DNA from: Paenibacillus caseinilyticus
GTDB taxonomy: Bacteria; Bacillota; Bacilli; Paenibacillales; NBRC-103111
Direction: 5' to 3'
Assembly: GCF_027533645.1 (NCBI RefSeq)
Contig: NZ_JAQAGY010000015.1
Coordinates: 1-64,000, forward strand
Length of the DNA stretch: 64,000 bases
Part shown: in pieces, positions 7,988 to 16,670 of the stretch
How the letters are laid out: each line of letters starts with the position of its first letter
Numbering within the stretch: position 1 is the first letter of the stretch
The notes under the pieces: model-generated
The model's database searches: none
Told to the model about the DNA's origin: nothing
Seen by the model: only the letters and a program-made list of their open reading frames with translations
Position numbers and translations under genes: made by a program

Positions 7988-9499
7988 TTCCTGCGCAAAT
8001 ATCGAAGTGCCGTCCTTGACCTCGGGATATTCGGCATTCTCCTTCTCCCTCTGGGTCTGGTCTGCGCCCGCTTGCTTCAGCTGCTTATCAAAAAACTCCA
8101 GTAGATTCCGTCTTACGATCTCACCCGACCGTTGTCCCCCGATCTCCCCCGTCAGCTTAACCCAACGCAGCAGGGGCGAGATTAGCTGGGCATCGGTAAA
8201 ATTGTAATGCTGCGTTCCTTCGATGTATAACACCTGTGCCGTACCGTTCCGCACGATCCGCTGGATCTGGTCCATTTCCCGCTCCGCCTGCGGCATCTGC
8301 TCCTTCCACTCCTGCTTCGTAGAACCAACGGCCCTCAGCTCCTCCTCGGTATACTTGTAATGCACGCGGGTTTTGTTATACGCATCGAAGGACGAAGCGG
8401 AGTACATCAGCAGGAACGGCTTGGCCACCCCCGGCTTGGCCCGGAATCCGTAGAGCGTACCGTCCAGATCCACTCCGGCCTTCACTCTCGGATCGTAGGC
8501 GGCATCGTAAGAAGCGGCCCCGCCGAACGAATGCCCGAATACGCCGATCCGGCTGAGGTCGATCTTGCCCTGGAACCCTTGTTCGATCTGACCCTTGTTC
8601 AATTTCTCGAATTGATCCAGCGTGAAGGTCACATCCTGCGTCCATACGCGGCCCACCTTGTCGCGGCTCTCCGGCGAATTGACCTGGACTAGCTTATTGC
8701 TCCTGGCGACCCGCCCGTCGGGGAAGACCGTAGCGGCCGTGTTGTACGTATGATCGATCCCCGCCACAATATAGCCGTGGCTGGCCAGCTCCTCCGCCTG
8801 CGACGTATGATAAATCCGCGAGGTCCCGAAGCCGTGGTTGAGCAGCAGCAGCGGGTAGGAAGGCTCGGAGGAAGCTAAGGCGGACTGTGCATAGGAGTGG
8901 CTTGGAATGTAGCGCAGGTAATCCAGCAAAAATTCGGGAAGCTTGAAATTCGCTGCCATGGCGTCCAGCATGATGTGCCCTTCGGGAACGAACGGCTCTA
9001 CCTGCCGGTCCTCCGTTCCCTCAGCCGGGTACCAGACTTGTACGAGAAGCTCCCGCTTGCCTCCCTTGCCTTCGCCGAACGTCTCCTGCCGGTTCTCATC
9101 CACGAAGTGCAGCAGCCGGGTGCCCACCTTGTAGGGCCCTGTCGGCTCCGGGAGCCGAAACACGGGCATCAGAAGCGCCAGCGTACCGGATAAGAGCAGC
9201 AGCACCCCGGGGACGATCCACAGGACACGCTTTGGCGGGGGCAGGCTCTCCCCCGCCCGGACCTGGAGCCGCCTGCGAAGCGACCTTGCCGCCATCATCA
9301 GCGTAAGGCCGTACAAGAGCAGCAGCTGCCATCGCCAGCCTTCCACCGCCAGGTGAAGGATCAGCACGGCGATCCCGATTGAACCAGCTGCCAGTGCGGC
9401 CAGGCTGTTCTTGGACGGACTCTTGGCGGCCGGGCCGGCTACGGCCAAATACAGTGAAGCAAAGCCGCACGCGAGGAGCAGCCATTCCAAACTCCGCAT
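7979..9499 (-). CDS. Membrane-anchored alpha/beta hydrolase, PAF-acetylhydrolase-like
   Basis: 506 residues from ATG 9499, preceded by GGAGGAGATAGA. The first ~115 residues contain about four hydrophobic segments (LEWLLLACGFASLYLAVAG; AAGSIGIAVLILHLAVE; WQLLLLYGLTLMMA; VLWIVPGVLLLLSGTLALLMP). The remainder is an alpha/beta hydrolase of the platelet-activating-factor acetylhydrolase/dienelactone hydrolase type: oxyanion strand PLLLLNHGFG, nucleophile Ser at about residue 323 in GHSFGG, likely Asp in GVDLDGT and His at about 431 (EGTQHYNF). It likely hydrolyses an ester, lipid or peptide at the membrane. It follows the NRPS operon on the same strand, but a terminator at 9621-9648 separates them, so membership in that pathway is doubtful. 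The stop codon lies inside a 15-bp tandem repeat. Confidence 0.8.
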   Translation of the reverse strand: MRSLEWLLLACGFASLYLAVAGPAAKSPSKNSLAALAAGSIGIAVLILHLAVEGWRWQLLLLYGLTLMMAARSLRRRLQVRAGESLPPPKRVLWIVPGVLLLLSGTLALLMPVFRLPEPTGPYKVGTRLLHFVDENRQETFGEGKGGKRELLVQVWYPAEGTEDRQVEPFVPEGHIMLDAMAANFKLPEFLLDYLRYIPSHSYAQSALASSEPSYPLLLLNHGFGTSRIYHTSQAEELASHGYIVAGIDHTYNTAATVFPDGRVARSNKLVQVNSPESRDKVGRVWTQDVTFTLDQFEKLNKGQIEQGFQGKIDLSRIGVFGHSFGGAASYDAAYDPRVKAGVDLDGTLYGFRAKPGVAKPFLLMYSASSFDAYNKTRVHYKYTEEELRAVGSTKQEWKEQMPQAEREMDQIQRIVRNGTAQVLYIEGTQHYNFTDAQLISPLLRWVKLTGEIGGQRSGEIVRRNLLEFFDKQLKQAGADQTQREKENAEYPEVKDGTSIFAQEVK

Positions 9500-9620
9500 T
9501 CTATCTCCTCCAATCCGGCTGCGCCGGTACTCTATCTCTTTTAGCCCAATTTTAGCTTCCGCAAACGGAACCCATTGTTAATTTTTTCCTTACAACATCG
9601 ATACGCTTCAAACGATAACG

Positions 9621-9648
9621 CAAAAAGGGCCCGCCGAAGCGGACCCTT
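9621..9648 (-). terminator. Intrinsic terminator of the NRPS/ABC exporter operon
   Basis: Stem 9625-9634 / 9639-9648 (AAGGGCCCGC against GCGGACCCTT, one mismatch, CGAA loop) followed on the minus strand by TTTTTGCG. It starts about 20 bp after the stop of the last exporter gene, and so marks the 3' end of the biosynthetic operon. The 9500-9620 stretch should hold the hydrolase promoter, but no clear boxes are seen. Confidence 0.8.
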
Positions 9649-9667
9649 CCTTGTCTGCCATGCCAGC

Positions 9668-11464
9668 CTACGATTGCGCGGCAGCCGCCGCCAAGCCCGC
9701 AGCGGGAAGCTCCTGCGGGGCCTGCTCGGAGCCATGGGCGAACATCTCGGCATAGCGGCCTCCCCGGGCCAGCAGCTCCCGGTGGGTGCCCTCTTCGGCA
9801 ACGCAGCCTTCCTGCATGACGAAGATGCGGTCGGCTCCCTCGATCGTACTGAGCCGGTGGGCGATCATGATCGTCGTCCGGCCCTTCATCAGCTCCTGAA
9901 GAGCCTGCTGCACCCAATATTGGGATTCGCCGTCCAGCGCCGAAGTCGCTTCGTCGAGCAGCAGGATCGGCGCATCCTTCAGCAGTGCGCGGGCGATGGC
10001 AATCCGCTGGCGCTGGCCGCCCGAGAGCGCCGAGCCCCGCTCGCCCACATCCGTCGCATAACCGTCCGGCAGCTCTTGGATGAAATCGTGGGCATAAGCC
10101 GCACGGGCCGCCTCGTACACCTGCTCCTTCGTCGCCTGCGGATTGCCGTACCGGATGTTCTCCTCGACCGTCCCGCTGAAGAGGAACGCTTCTTGCGGCA
10201 CGTAAGCCATCTGGCCGCGCAGCTCCGCAAGCGTCCGCTCGCCGATCCCGAGGCCTTCCACGAGAATTTCTCCCGCAGAGACCGGATAGAAGCCGAGCAG
10301 GCATTTGATCACCGTGCTCTTGCCGCTGCCGCTGGTACCGACAATCGCGGCCGCCTCGCCCGGGTAGATTTTCAGAGAGAGGCCCTTCAGCACCGGCTTC
10401 TCCTCTTGATAGGCGAACCCCACGTTCCGGAATTCCACCATCGCCAGGGAAGGCTCGCCGCTGACGTATGCGCCGAGACGCTCGGGCTCTTCCGGCGCAT
10501 CGAGCACTTCCTTGATCCGCTGCATCCCTGCCAGCGAGTTCTGCGTCAGCGAGAGCGTCGTGCCGAAGCCGAGGATCGTATGGGTGAGCGAGATCTGCAG
10601 CACCGCCATCGCCACGACCGTACCCATCGCGATAAGACCGTTCATATGGAGCAGAGCGCCGAAGCCCACCATCCCGCAGAACGTGACATAGCTTACCAAA
10701 TGGTTCACTGCAGCCAGCATGCCGTTCTTGTGCGCAGTCCGCGTCGCAAGCTTGGTCAGTTCGTCGTTGAGCTGCCTGTACTGCGACAAGACCGGACCGA
10801 CGCTGAACAGCTTCACGAGCTGGAAGCCTCCGAGCAGATCCGAGAATTTCTCGGTCATCTGGCCGAGGACGCCCAGATAGCGGTCGTAGAGCTCCCGGAT
10901 CTGACGGGCGAACCGCGTAGAGATCGCCAGGGAGACGAGCAGAACGGCCACGGAAGCCAGCGCGAGCTGCCAGTGCATCACGAACATCGTTACGATCGCT
11001 CCTACTGCGAACAGGAGCTGCAGCAGCATGGAGAAGAACAGCGTCGTATACGTCTCTTCCAGCGTACCCACGTCATTGTTCATCCGCGAGGCCAGGTCCC
11101 CGTTATGGGTACGCTCCAGATAGTCCGTCCGGAGGCGGCAAATCTTGCGGTAGAGCTTCTCCCGGATCTCCGCCATCGTCAGCTCCACGCTGCGCAGGAA
11201 CAGATAGGTGAAGCCGGGGACCGCCACATTGATAATAAGGAGCGATCCGCCGAGAATATAGAGCGCTTGGTACATATGCGCGTAGTCCAGGGTCTGGGCG
11301 AAGTTCACCAGCCCCTGAATCACCAGCGCGAAGGAAACGAAGAACAGCGAGTGCGCCAAGGCGCTGACCGTCATGCCCCACAGGTAGGTCCTGCGGTTCT
11401 TGCCGTCCATGAAGCTCATCATATAGCGGATTTCTTGGATATAGCCCAGCAGCGTCTCTCTCAT
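9668..11464 (-). CDS. ABC exporter half-transporter 2 of the lipopeptide cluster
   Basis: 598 residues: an N-terminal six-helix type I exporter domain (about 1-320) and a C-terminal ATPase (about 345-585). Walker A GTSGSGKST is at about 381, signature LSGGQ at about 481, Walker B ILLLDEATSALD at about 500 with a normal catalytic Glu, and H-loop AHRLST. Its ATG overlaps the stop of the upstream exporter gene by 4 bp (ATGA), so the two are translationally coupled and probably form a heterodimer. The C-terminus ends in an Ala-rich tail. In polymyxin-type clusters a pair of such exporters follows the synthetases and is thought to export the lipopeptide and contribute to self-protection. That role is inferred here from position. 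Confidence 0.9.
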   Translation of the reverse strand: MRETLLGYIQEIRYMMSFMDGKNRRTYLWGMTVSALAHSLFFVSFALVIQGLVNFAQTLDYAHMYQALYILGGSLLIINVAVPGFTYLFLRSVELTMAEIREKLYRKICRLRTDYLERTHNGDLASRMNNDVGTLEETYTTLFFSMLLQLLFAVGAIVTMFVMHWQLALASVAVLLVSLAISTRFARQIRELYDRYLGVLGQMTEKFSDLLGGFQLVKLFSVGPVLSQYRQLNDELTKLATRTAHKNGMLAAVNHLVSYVTFCGMVGFGALLHMNGLIAMGTVVAMAVLQISLTHTILGFGTTLSLTQNSLAGMQRIKEVLDAPEEPERLGAYVSGEPSLAMVEFRNVGFAYQEEKPVLKGLSLKIYPGEAAAIVGTSGSGKSTVIKCLLGFYPVSAGEILVEGLGIGERTLAELRGQMAYVPQEAFLFSGTVEENIRYGNPQATKEQVYEAARAAYAHDFIQELPDGYATDVGERGSALSGGQRQRIAIARALLKDAPILLLDEATSALDGESQYWVQQALQELMKGRTTIMIAHRLSTIEGADRIFVMQEGCVAEEGTHRELLARGGRYAEMFAHGSEQAPQELPAAGLAAAAAQS

Positions 11465-13239
11465 GTGTAAGCCACCTCTTTGCCTGGGACGGGCCGCTCG
11501 AACGACTGGAGATAGGACTGGGCATACAGCCCCTGCCTCCGCAGGAGCTCACTGTGCGTCCCCCGCTCGGCAATCCGTCCCTCGTCCATCACCCAGATTT
11601 CATCCGCGTTCTCTACCGTCGTCAGCCGGTGGGCGACCACCATCGTCGTCCGGCCCCGCATCAGTACGCCGAGCGCCTGCTGCACGAGCGCTTCCGAGGC
11701 GCTGTCGAGCGCCGAAGTCGGCTCGTCGAGCAGCAGGATCGGGGCATCCTTGAGCAGCGCCCGGGCAATCGTGATACGCTGCCGCTGTCCGCCCGAGAGC
11801 ATGCCGCCCCGCTCGCCCACTTCCGTGCCGTAACCTTCGGGCAGCCCCATGATGAAGTCATGCGCGTACGCGGCCTTGGCCGCGGCCACGATGTCATCCA
11901 TCGAAGCGCCGGGCTTGCCGTAGCCGATATTCTCGGCGACCGTACCGCCGAACAGGTACGCATCCTGCGTCACCGCCGAGATCTGCGTCCGCAGCGATAC
12001 CGGATCACAGCCCCGGATGCTCTGTCCGAACACCCGGATGTCCCCCCGGCCTTCCTCGAGCGGGTGAAATCCGCACAGGAGCTTGAAGACGGTGCTCTTG
12101 CCGCCGCCGCTCGCACCGACGAGCGCCACTGTCCGGCCCGGCTCTACGGTGAAGCTCAGCCCCTTCAGAATCGGGGCGTCCGGTCCATAGCCGAAATGGA
12201 CGTTATCGAAGACCACGGGCGGCGAGTCATTGGGCAGGATGGCAGGGCCGTGCCGCTGCTCCGCAGGCTCGGCGGAGAGCTCGGCGACCCGCTGCAGGGC
12301 GCCTGTCATCTGGAACGTGTTCGTCACGAGCTGAGGAATATGCTCCAGCGGCTCCAGACACAAGTTCAGCAGATACAGGAAGGCCACCAGCTCCCCGGTG
12401 CTGAACTGCCCTTTCGTGATGAGATAACTGCCGTAGATGACCGCGAAGAGAATCGGCGAGATCATCAAGGTGAAGAGCAAGGGCGTCACCCAAGCCTCCC
12501 GCTTTTTGACGGCGAGCTTCTTGCGCAGCGTAATCTGCAGGAACGACCGGTACGATTGGAACAGCATGCCGGAGAGCAGGTAGCTCTTCACAATGGCCAT
12601 CCCGCCCAGCGTATCCTGCACGTTCGCGCTCATCCTGCCCAGATTCTCCTGCGCCTCTTCGGTCAGCTTCTGCAGCTGCTTGCCCACCAGATGGGAGGCC
12701 AGCAGGGAAGCGGGCACGAGGAGCAGGGAGTACAGTACGAGCTGCCAATGAATCCACAGCAGGCCTACGAGGCAGCCGATCACCAGCAGCGGCTGATAGA
12801 ACCACTGGGCCAAATCCCGGGTGAGGAACTGCTGGATGAATTGAAGATCGCCGCTGATGCGGGAGAGCGTATCGCCCGAATGCTTTTTCTCCATCGCATG
12901 CACGGGGAGCCTGGCGACATGATCGACGAGATGATTGCGCATATCTCTTACCGCCAGCGCGCTGCCCCGCTCCACGCCGAACACCATCACATATTTGGCC
13001 GGCACGCCGATGGCCAGGATCAGGAAGACCGTATAGACGGCCCCCTTCGCCGATGCTCCGGCCCCGCTCTCCACGCTAGCGGTCAGACCCTGGATCAGAT
13101 TCCCGATCCAGATTTCCATCAGCGCGGCAGCGACGGCGGCTGCGATGCCCGCAGCCAGCCAGCCGGTATGCTTCTTCATGTATGAACCGATCCAAAGGAA
13201 GGACTTCCATAAGCTAAACGCGCTTCGTTCTTGTGACAC
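11461..13239 (-). CDS. ABC exporter half-transporter 1 of the lipopeptide cluster
   Basis: 592 residues from a GTG at 13239 after AAAGGGGAAG. A type I exporter transmembrane domain (about 1-320) is fused to an ATPase domain: Walker A GASGGGKST at about 379, signature LSGGQRQRIT at about 478, Walker B ILLLDEPTSALD at about 499, H-loop AHRLTT. Both exporter genes keep the catalytic Glu, so neither site is visibly degenerate, unlike some heterodimeric exporters. It lies about 40 bp after the thioesterase-bearing NRPS-3 and overlaps the next exporter gene by 4 bp, so it belongs to the same operon. It probably moves the finished lipopeptide across the membrane. Confidence 0.9.
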   Translation of the reverse strand: MSQERSAFSLWKSFLWIGSYMKKHTGWLAAGIAAAVAAALMEIWIGNLIQGLTASVESGAGASAKGAVYTVFLILAIGVPAKYVMVFGVERGSALAVRDMRNHLVDHVARLPVHAMEKKHSGDTLSRISGDLQFIQQFLTRDLAQWFYQPLLVIGCLVGLLWIHWQLVLYSLLLVPASLLASHLVGKQLQKLTEEAQENLGRMSANVQDTLGGMAIVKSYLLSGMLFQSYRSFLQITLRKKLAVKKREAWVTPLLFTLMISPILFAVIYGSYLITKGQFSTGELVAFLYLLNLCLEPLEHIPQLVTNTFQMTGALQRVAELSAEPAEQRHGPAILPNDSPPVVFDNVHFGYGPDAPILKGLSFTVEPGRTVALVGASGGGKSTVFKLLCGFHPLEEGRGDIRVFGQSIRGCDPVSLRTQISAVTQDAYLFGGTVAENIGYGKPGASMDDIVAAAKAAYAHDFIMGLPEGYGTEVGERGGMLSGGQRQRITIARALLKDAPILLLDEPTSALDSASEALVQQALGVLMRGRTTMVVAHRLTTVENADEIWVMDEGRIAERGTHSELLRRQGLYAQSYLQSFERPVPGKEVAYT

Positions 13240-13279
13240 GAAAATCTTCCCCTTTCAGGTCTTCGAAGCAGCTTCCTTA

Positions 13280-16200
13280 TTAGTGTAACACCTTTCGGGG
13301 GTCATGCGTACGTCCTGCGATGCCTTCCATGATCTCCTTCAGCTTCGCTGCATTGGCTTCCACGTGAGGGGATTGCAGCACCTCTTCGTGCTCACCGGAG
13401 AGCGTGTACTCGAAGTACCCTCGGCCTGCGGATTCCCGCCATGTCGGCAGCTCATGCGCCTGTCCGATGGCGGCAGTGTCCTCCGCGATCAGCGCATGAA
13501 TGTGTCCGCCAACCGTTCCCCGGTTAACGAGCTCCGCCCCGTAAGCGAGGTAAGCACGCACCTTGCGGGAGGCCCGCTCGCGGATGAGCGGGTTCTCCAG
13601 CATGTCCTTCTCCGGTCCCTCGCCCGATGCGAGCATCTCTTCCGCTTCGCGTTCGATATCCTCGCTGCCGGACGCCTGCCATCTCGGGATGGAGTCCAGC
13701 ATGATCAGATCCGATACCTCGCAGCCGCGAAGCTCGAGCGCCTTCGCGACTTCGAACATCAGATTGCCCCCGATGGAATACCCGAGGAGCACTAGAGGGC
13801 CTTCGGCCTGGACGCGGAGGGCCTCCTCCACATAGCGCTCCAACCGCTCCTCATCGCTCTGCGCATCGTCGATGAAGTCGACCGCGTACAGACGGCATAC
13901 GCCCTCCAGCTGACGGGCCAGCTCCAGATAGCCGATCCCGAAGCCGCTCACCGGCGGGAAGCACAGGACATTCAGCGGTCCTGAACCGTTCAGCGGAACG
14001 AAAGGCGTGCCTTCCTGCGCACTCTTCCCTTCCCATAAGGCGTAGGCGAGTCCTTCGATCGTCGGATTGCGGAATACCTCCTGCAGGGAAACTTCGGCAC
14101 CCGCGGCCTGAGAGGCCTTCTGTACCATTCCCATCAGGCTAAGCGAGTGGCCGCCGAGCTCGAAGAAATTGTCGTGCACCCCAACCTGCGGCACGCCGAG
14201 CACTTCCTGCCAGATCCGGGCCAGCTCCGCTTCGCGTGCGTTGCGCGGCGCCATAAACGCTGTGCCGGTGCCTACGTTCGCCTCAAGCGAAGCCAGAGCC
14301 CGGCGGTCCACTTTGCCGTTCGGCGTCAGCGGCATCCGCTCCACCTGCACGAAGCTGGAAGGGATCATATAAGGCGGCAGCTCGCGCGACAGCGCCCGCC
14401 GGAGCCCGCCGATGGTCAACGGCTCTACGGCGGCAACGTAAGCGTAGAGCCGCTGATCCCCGTTCCCCGTATCGCGTGCCAAAACGATAGCTTCCTGCAC
14501 GGCCTCCAGCTTCAACAGCTGCGCTTCCACGTCACCCAGCTCGATGCGGTAGCCGCGGATTTTGACCTGATGATCTGCGCGCCCCATATACTCGACCATC
14601 CCGCCCGGCAGCCAGCGACCGAGATCCCCTGTCCGGTACATCGACGTGCCCGGGCGATACGGATTATCGATGAATTTCTCGGCGGTAAGCTCGGGCCGGC
14701 GGTTGTAGCCGCGCGCCACGCCATGCCCGCCGATGTGGATCTCACCCGCCACGCCGACAGGCAGCAGACGACGGTAATCGTCGAGAATCCAGATCTGCTG
14801 GTTAGGCAGGGGCCGGCCGATCGGTACGGTCTCGAGGTCTTCAGGCAGCCCGCTCGTTTCCACATCATAGATTGTCGAATCGACGGTGCATTCGGTAGGA
14901 CCGTAGACGTTGGTAACCCTCACATGCTCCCCAAAAACGGACCACACGGAACGGACGAGTTTGGCCGATAACGGCTCTCCGCCGAGTACGAAATGCTTGA
15001 CAGCCAGTTCTCCGCCTCCCCCCTGTCCCGCCTGCACAAGAAGCGAGAGATAGGTCGGCGTCCCGTCAGTGATGTCCACCTCATGCTCGCGGAAAAAGGA
15101 CAAGAGCCCTGCCCCGTCGGCACGAAGCGCTTCGGGTACAATCACCAGCGTGCGCCCAAAAAGAAGCGCGCCATAAATCGGCTTTACGGACATATCGAAA
15201 ACATAGGGAGCCAATTGGGCCATATGCCGATACTCGGGATGAGCTTCGTAGAGATCCGCGTACAGGCTCAATGTAAAATTCACTACGCTGCGGTGTTCGA
15301 TCATAACGCCTTTCGGCTGGCCTGTCGTGCCGGACGTATAGATGAGATAAGCCAGGTTCCCCGGCCCCGCAACTTTTTGCGGCTTGTCTGGCGAACCGCC
15401 GGAGACAACCGTCCCTTCCGGCTCATCGATACAGTGGAGTTCTCCGCTGAACGGCGTCCTCTCGCGCCAGCGGGTTTGTGTGAGCAGAACGGTGGCCCCG
15501 CAGTCCTCCAGCACATAGGCGATCCGGTCATCTGGATGATGGGGATCGATCGGCACGTAGGCGCCCCCGGCTTTTAACACGCCCAGCATGGCTACGATCA
15601 TGTCAACCGACCGTTCGAAGAGCAGCGCCACCCGGTCATCTGCCTGAACCCCCTTCGATTGCAACAGGCAGGCCAAGCGGTCTGTGCGCTCATTCAGTTC
15701 GCGGTACGTGAGGCTGTCGCTTCCATAGACAACTGCGACATGGTCTGGAGTGCGTAACGCCTGCAGCTCGAAGAGCTCCGAGAGCGTAAGATGAAGCGGA
15801 TATTCCCCCGCCGTGTCGTTGTATGCCAGAAGTTCCGCTTTCTCGGACTCCGGCAGCATATCGGCCCGGGAGAGCTCCAAGTCGGGCTGGAACAGCACAA
15901 TGGTGAGCTGCTGTACGAGATGTCCGATCATCCGCGCTATGGGTTCTGAACCGTAGCGATCCGGATCAAACCTTACGCGCAGCTCCAGGACGGCGCCGCT
16001 CTGTATAAAATCAAAATACGTATGGGCAAGAATCCGCTGGACCCTCTCTTCCGTATGCAAGGGCGAGTAAGAAACGACGGTTTGCGCGTTTGGCCTTCCG
16101 TCCTCCGTATACTCAAAGTTCATGGCTTGCACCATCTTGCGGAATGGAAGCTGCTGATGGCCAAGCGCCTCTGTGACCGATTTTTTGAGGTCACCCAGCA

Positions 16201-16558
16201 GGGACCGGAAGGTATCGGACTTTCGTATCTCCGCCTTCACGACCAGGAATTCCTGCGGCGCTTCCTCTGTTAGAGCAGGCATGCCGACCAGTACCCGGCT
16301 CTGCCGTGTATACCCCTGGAGCAGCACGTTTACTCCTGCAAGCAAGATCAGATAGGCGGCCATATCCGAGCCCCCCGACATCGCCCGGATCCGGTCCGAG
16401 ATGGCTGCGGGCAGCGCAGAGCGGAGGGTGCTGTAACCGTTCGAATCGCCGTCAAGCCTATCCTTTGCCGCCCCGATTCGGGGAAGCGCGCTCATGCTGT
16501 CATCCGGGTCCAGCTTTTCATTCCAGTATCCCTCATCTTTTTCGAATACGGACTTCAT
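13280..16558 (-). CDS. NRPS-3: (half-C)-A(Glu?)-T-TE, terminal module
   Basis: 1,092 residues from ATG 16558, 7 nt after GGGGAGG; the frame is open for 22 more codons upstream without a better site. Residues 1-235 are only the C-terminal lobe of a condensation domain (no HHxxxDG). The adenylation domain spans about 255-740, with YLIYTSGTTG and the pocket read as D-M-K-D-V-G-V-V-D from FDMSVKP, DGTPTY, VLGGE, NVYGPTECTVD. Lys239 and Asp278 resemble the Glu code DAKDLGVVD, so Glu is the best guess. The carrier domain (FFELGGHSLSLM) is at about 800. The type I thioesterase runs from 853 to the end, with nucleophile Ser in GYSIGG at about 928. This subunit adds residue 11 and releases the chain. 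The matching condensation domain is at the C-terminus of NRPS-2. Confidence 0.92.
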   Translation of the reverse strand: MKSVFEKDEGYWNEKLDPDDSMSALPRIGAAKDRLDGDSNGYSTLRSALPAAISDRIRAMSGGSDMAAYLILLAGVNVLLQGYTRQSRVLVGMPALTEEAPQEFLVVKAEIRKSDTFRSLLGDLKKSVTEALGHQQLPFRKMVQAMNFEYTEDGRPNAQTVVSYSPLHTEERVQRILAHTYFDFIQSGAVLELRVRFDPDRYGSEPIARMIGHLVQQLTIVLFQPDLELSRADMLPESEKAELLAYNDTAGEYPLHLTLSELFELQALRTPDHVAVVYGSDSLTYRELNERTDRLACLLQSKGVQADDRVALLFERSVDMIVAMLGVLKAGGAYVPIDPHHPDDRIAYVLEDCGATVLLTQTRWRERTPFSGELHCIDEPEGTVVSGGSPDKPQKVAGPGNLAYLIYTSGTTGQPKGVMIEHRSVVNFTLSLYADLYEAHPEYRHMAQLAPYVFDMSVKPIYGALLFGRTLVIVPEALRADGAGLLSFFREHEVDITDGTPTYLSLLVQAGQGGGGELAVKHFVLGGEPLSAKLVRSVWSVFGEHVRVTNVYGPTECTVDSTIYDVETSGLPEDLETVPIGRPLPNQQIWILDDYRRLLPVGVAGEIHIGGHGVARGYNRRPELTAEKFIDNPYRPGTSMYRTGDLGRWLPGGMVEYMGRADHQVKIRGYRIELGDVEAQLLKLEAVQEAIVLARDTGNGDQRLYAYVAAVEPLTIGGLRRALSRELPPYMIPSSFVQVERMPLTPNGKVDRRALASLEANVGTGTAFMAPRNAREAELARIWQEVLGVPQVGVHDNFFELGGHSLSLMGMVQKASQAAGAEVSLQEVFRNPTIEGLAYALWEGKSAQEGTPFVPLNGSGPLNVLCFPPVSGFGIGYLELARQLEGVCRLYAVDFIDDAQSDEERLERYVEEALRVQAEGPLVLLGYSIGGNLMFEVAKALELRGCEVSDLIMLDSIPRWQASGSEDIEREAEEMLASGEGPEKDMLENPLIRERASRKVRAYLAYGAELVNRGTVGGHIHALIAEDTAAIGQAHELPTWRESAGRGYFEYTLSGEHEEVLQSPHVEANAAKLKEIMEGIAGRTHDPRKVLH
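15839..16558 (-). other. N-terminal half-condensation domain of NRPS-3
   Basis: Begins MKSVFEKDEGYWNEKL, then matches only the C-terminal lobe of condensation domains: MAAYLILLAGVNVLLQGYT, VLVGMPAL, QQLPFRKMV, TVVSYSPLH. The lobe carrying the catalytic HHxxxDG is absent. NRPS-2 starts the same way (EKETLYWNEVF). Confidence 0.8.
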
Positions 16559-16670
16559 TCGTAAGCCTCCCCGATTGTGGTAACTCCCAATAACCCGGAG
16601 TGCGCGGCCCGAGCAGCCACGCACTTCTCCGTGTCAGGTCTGATGCATTCGTGCGGCAGGCCTTCTTCCG

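Noticed and set aside
7979-9499. Hydrolase as the last gene of the NRPS operon
   Set aside because: A good terminator at 9621-9648 lies between it and the exporters and the gap is 168 bp; functional linkage is possible but not supported.
9575-13185. Long plus-strand frames opposite the two ABC exporter genes
   Set aside because: Antisense shadows; the minus-strand frames have complete Walker, signature and H-loop motifs.
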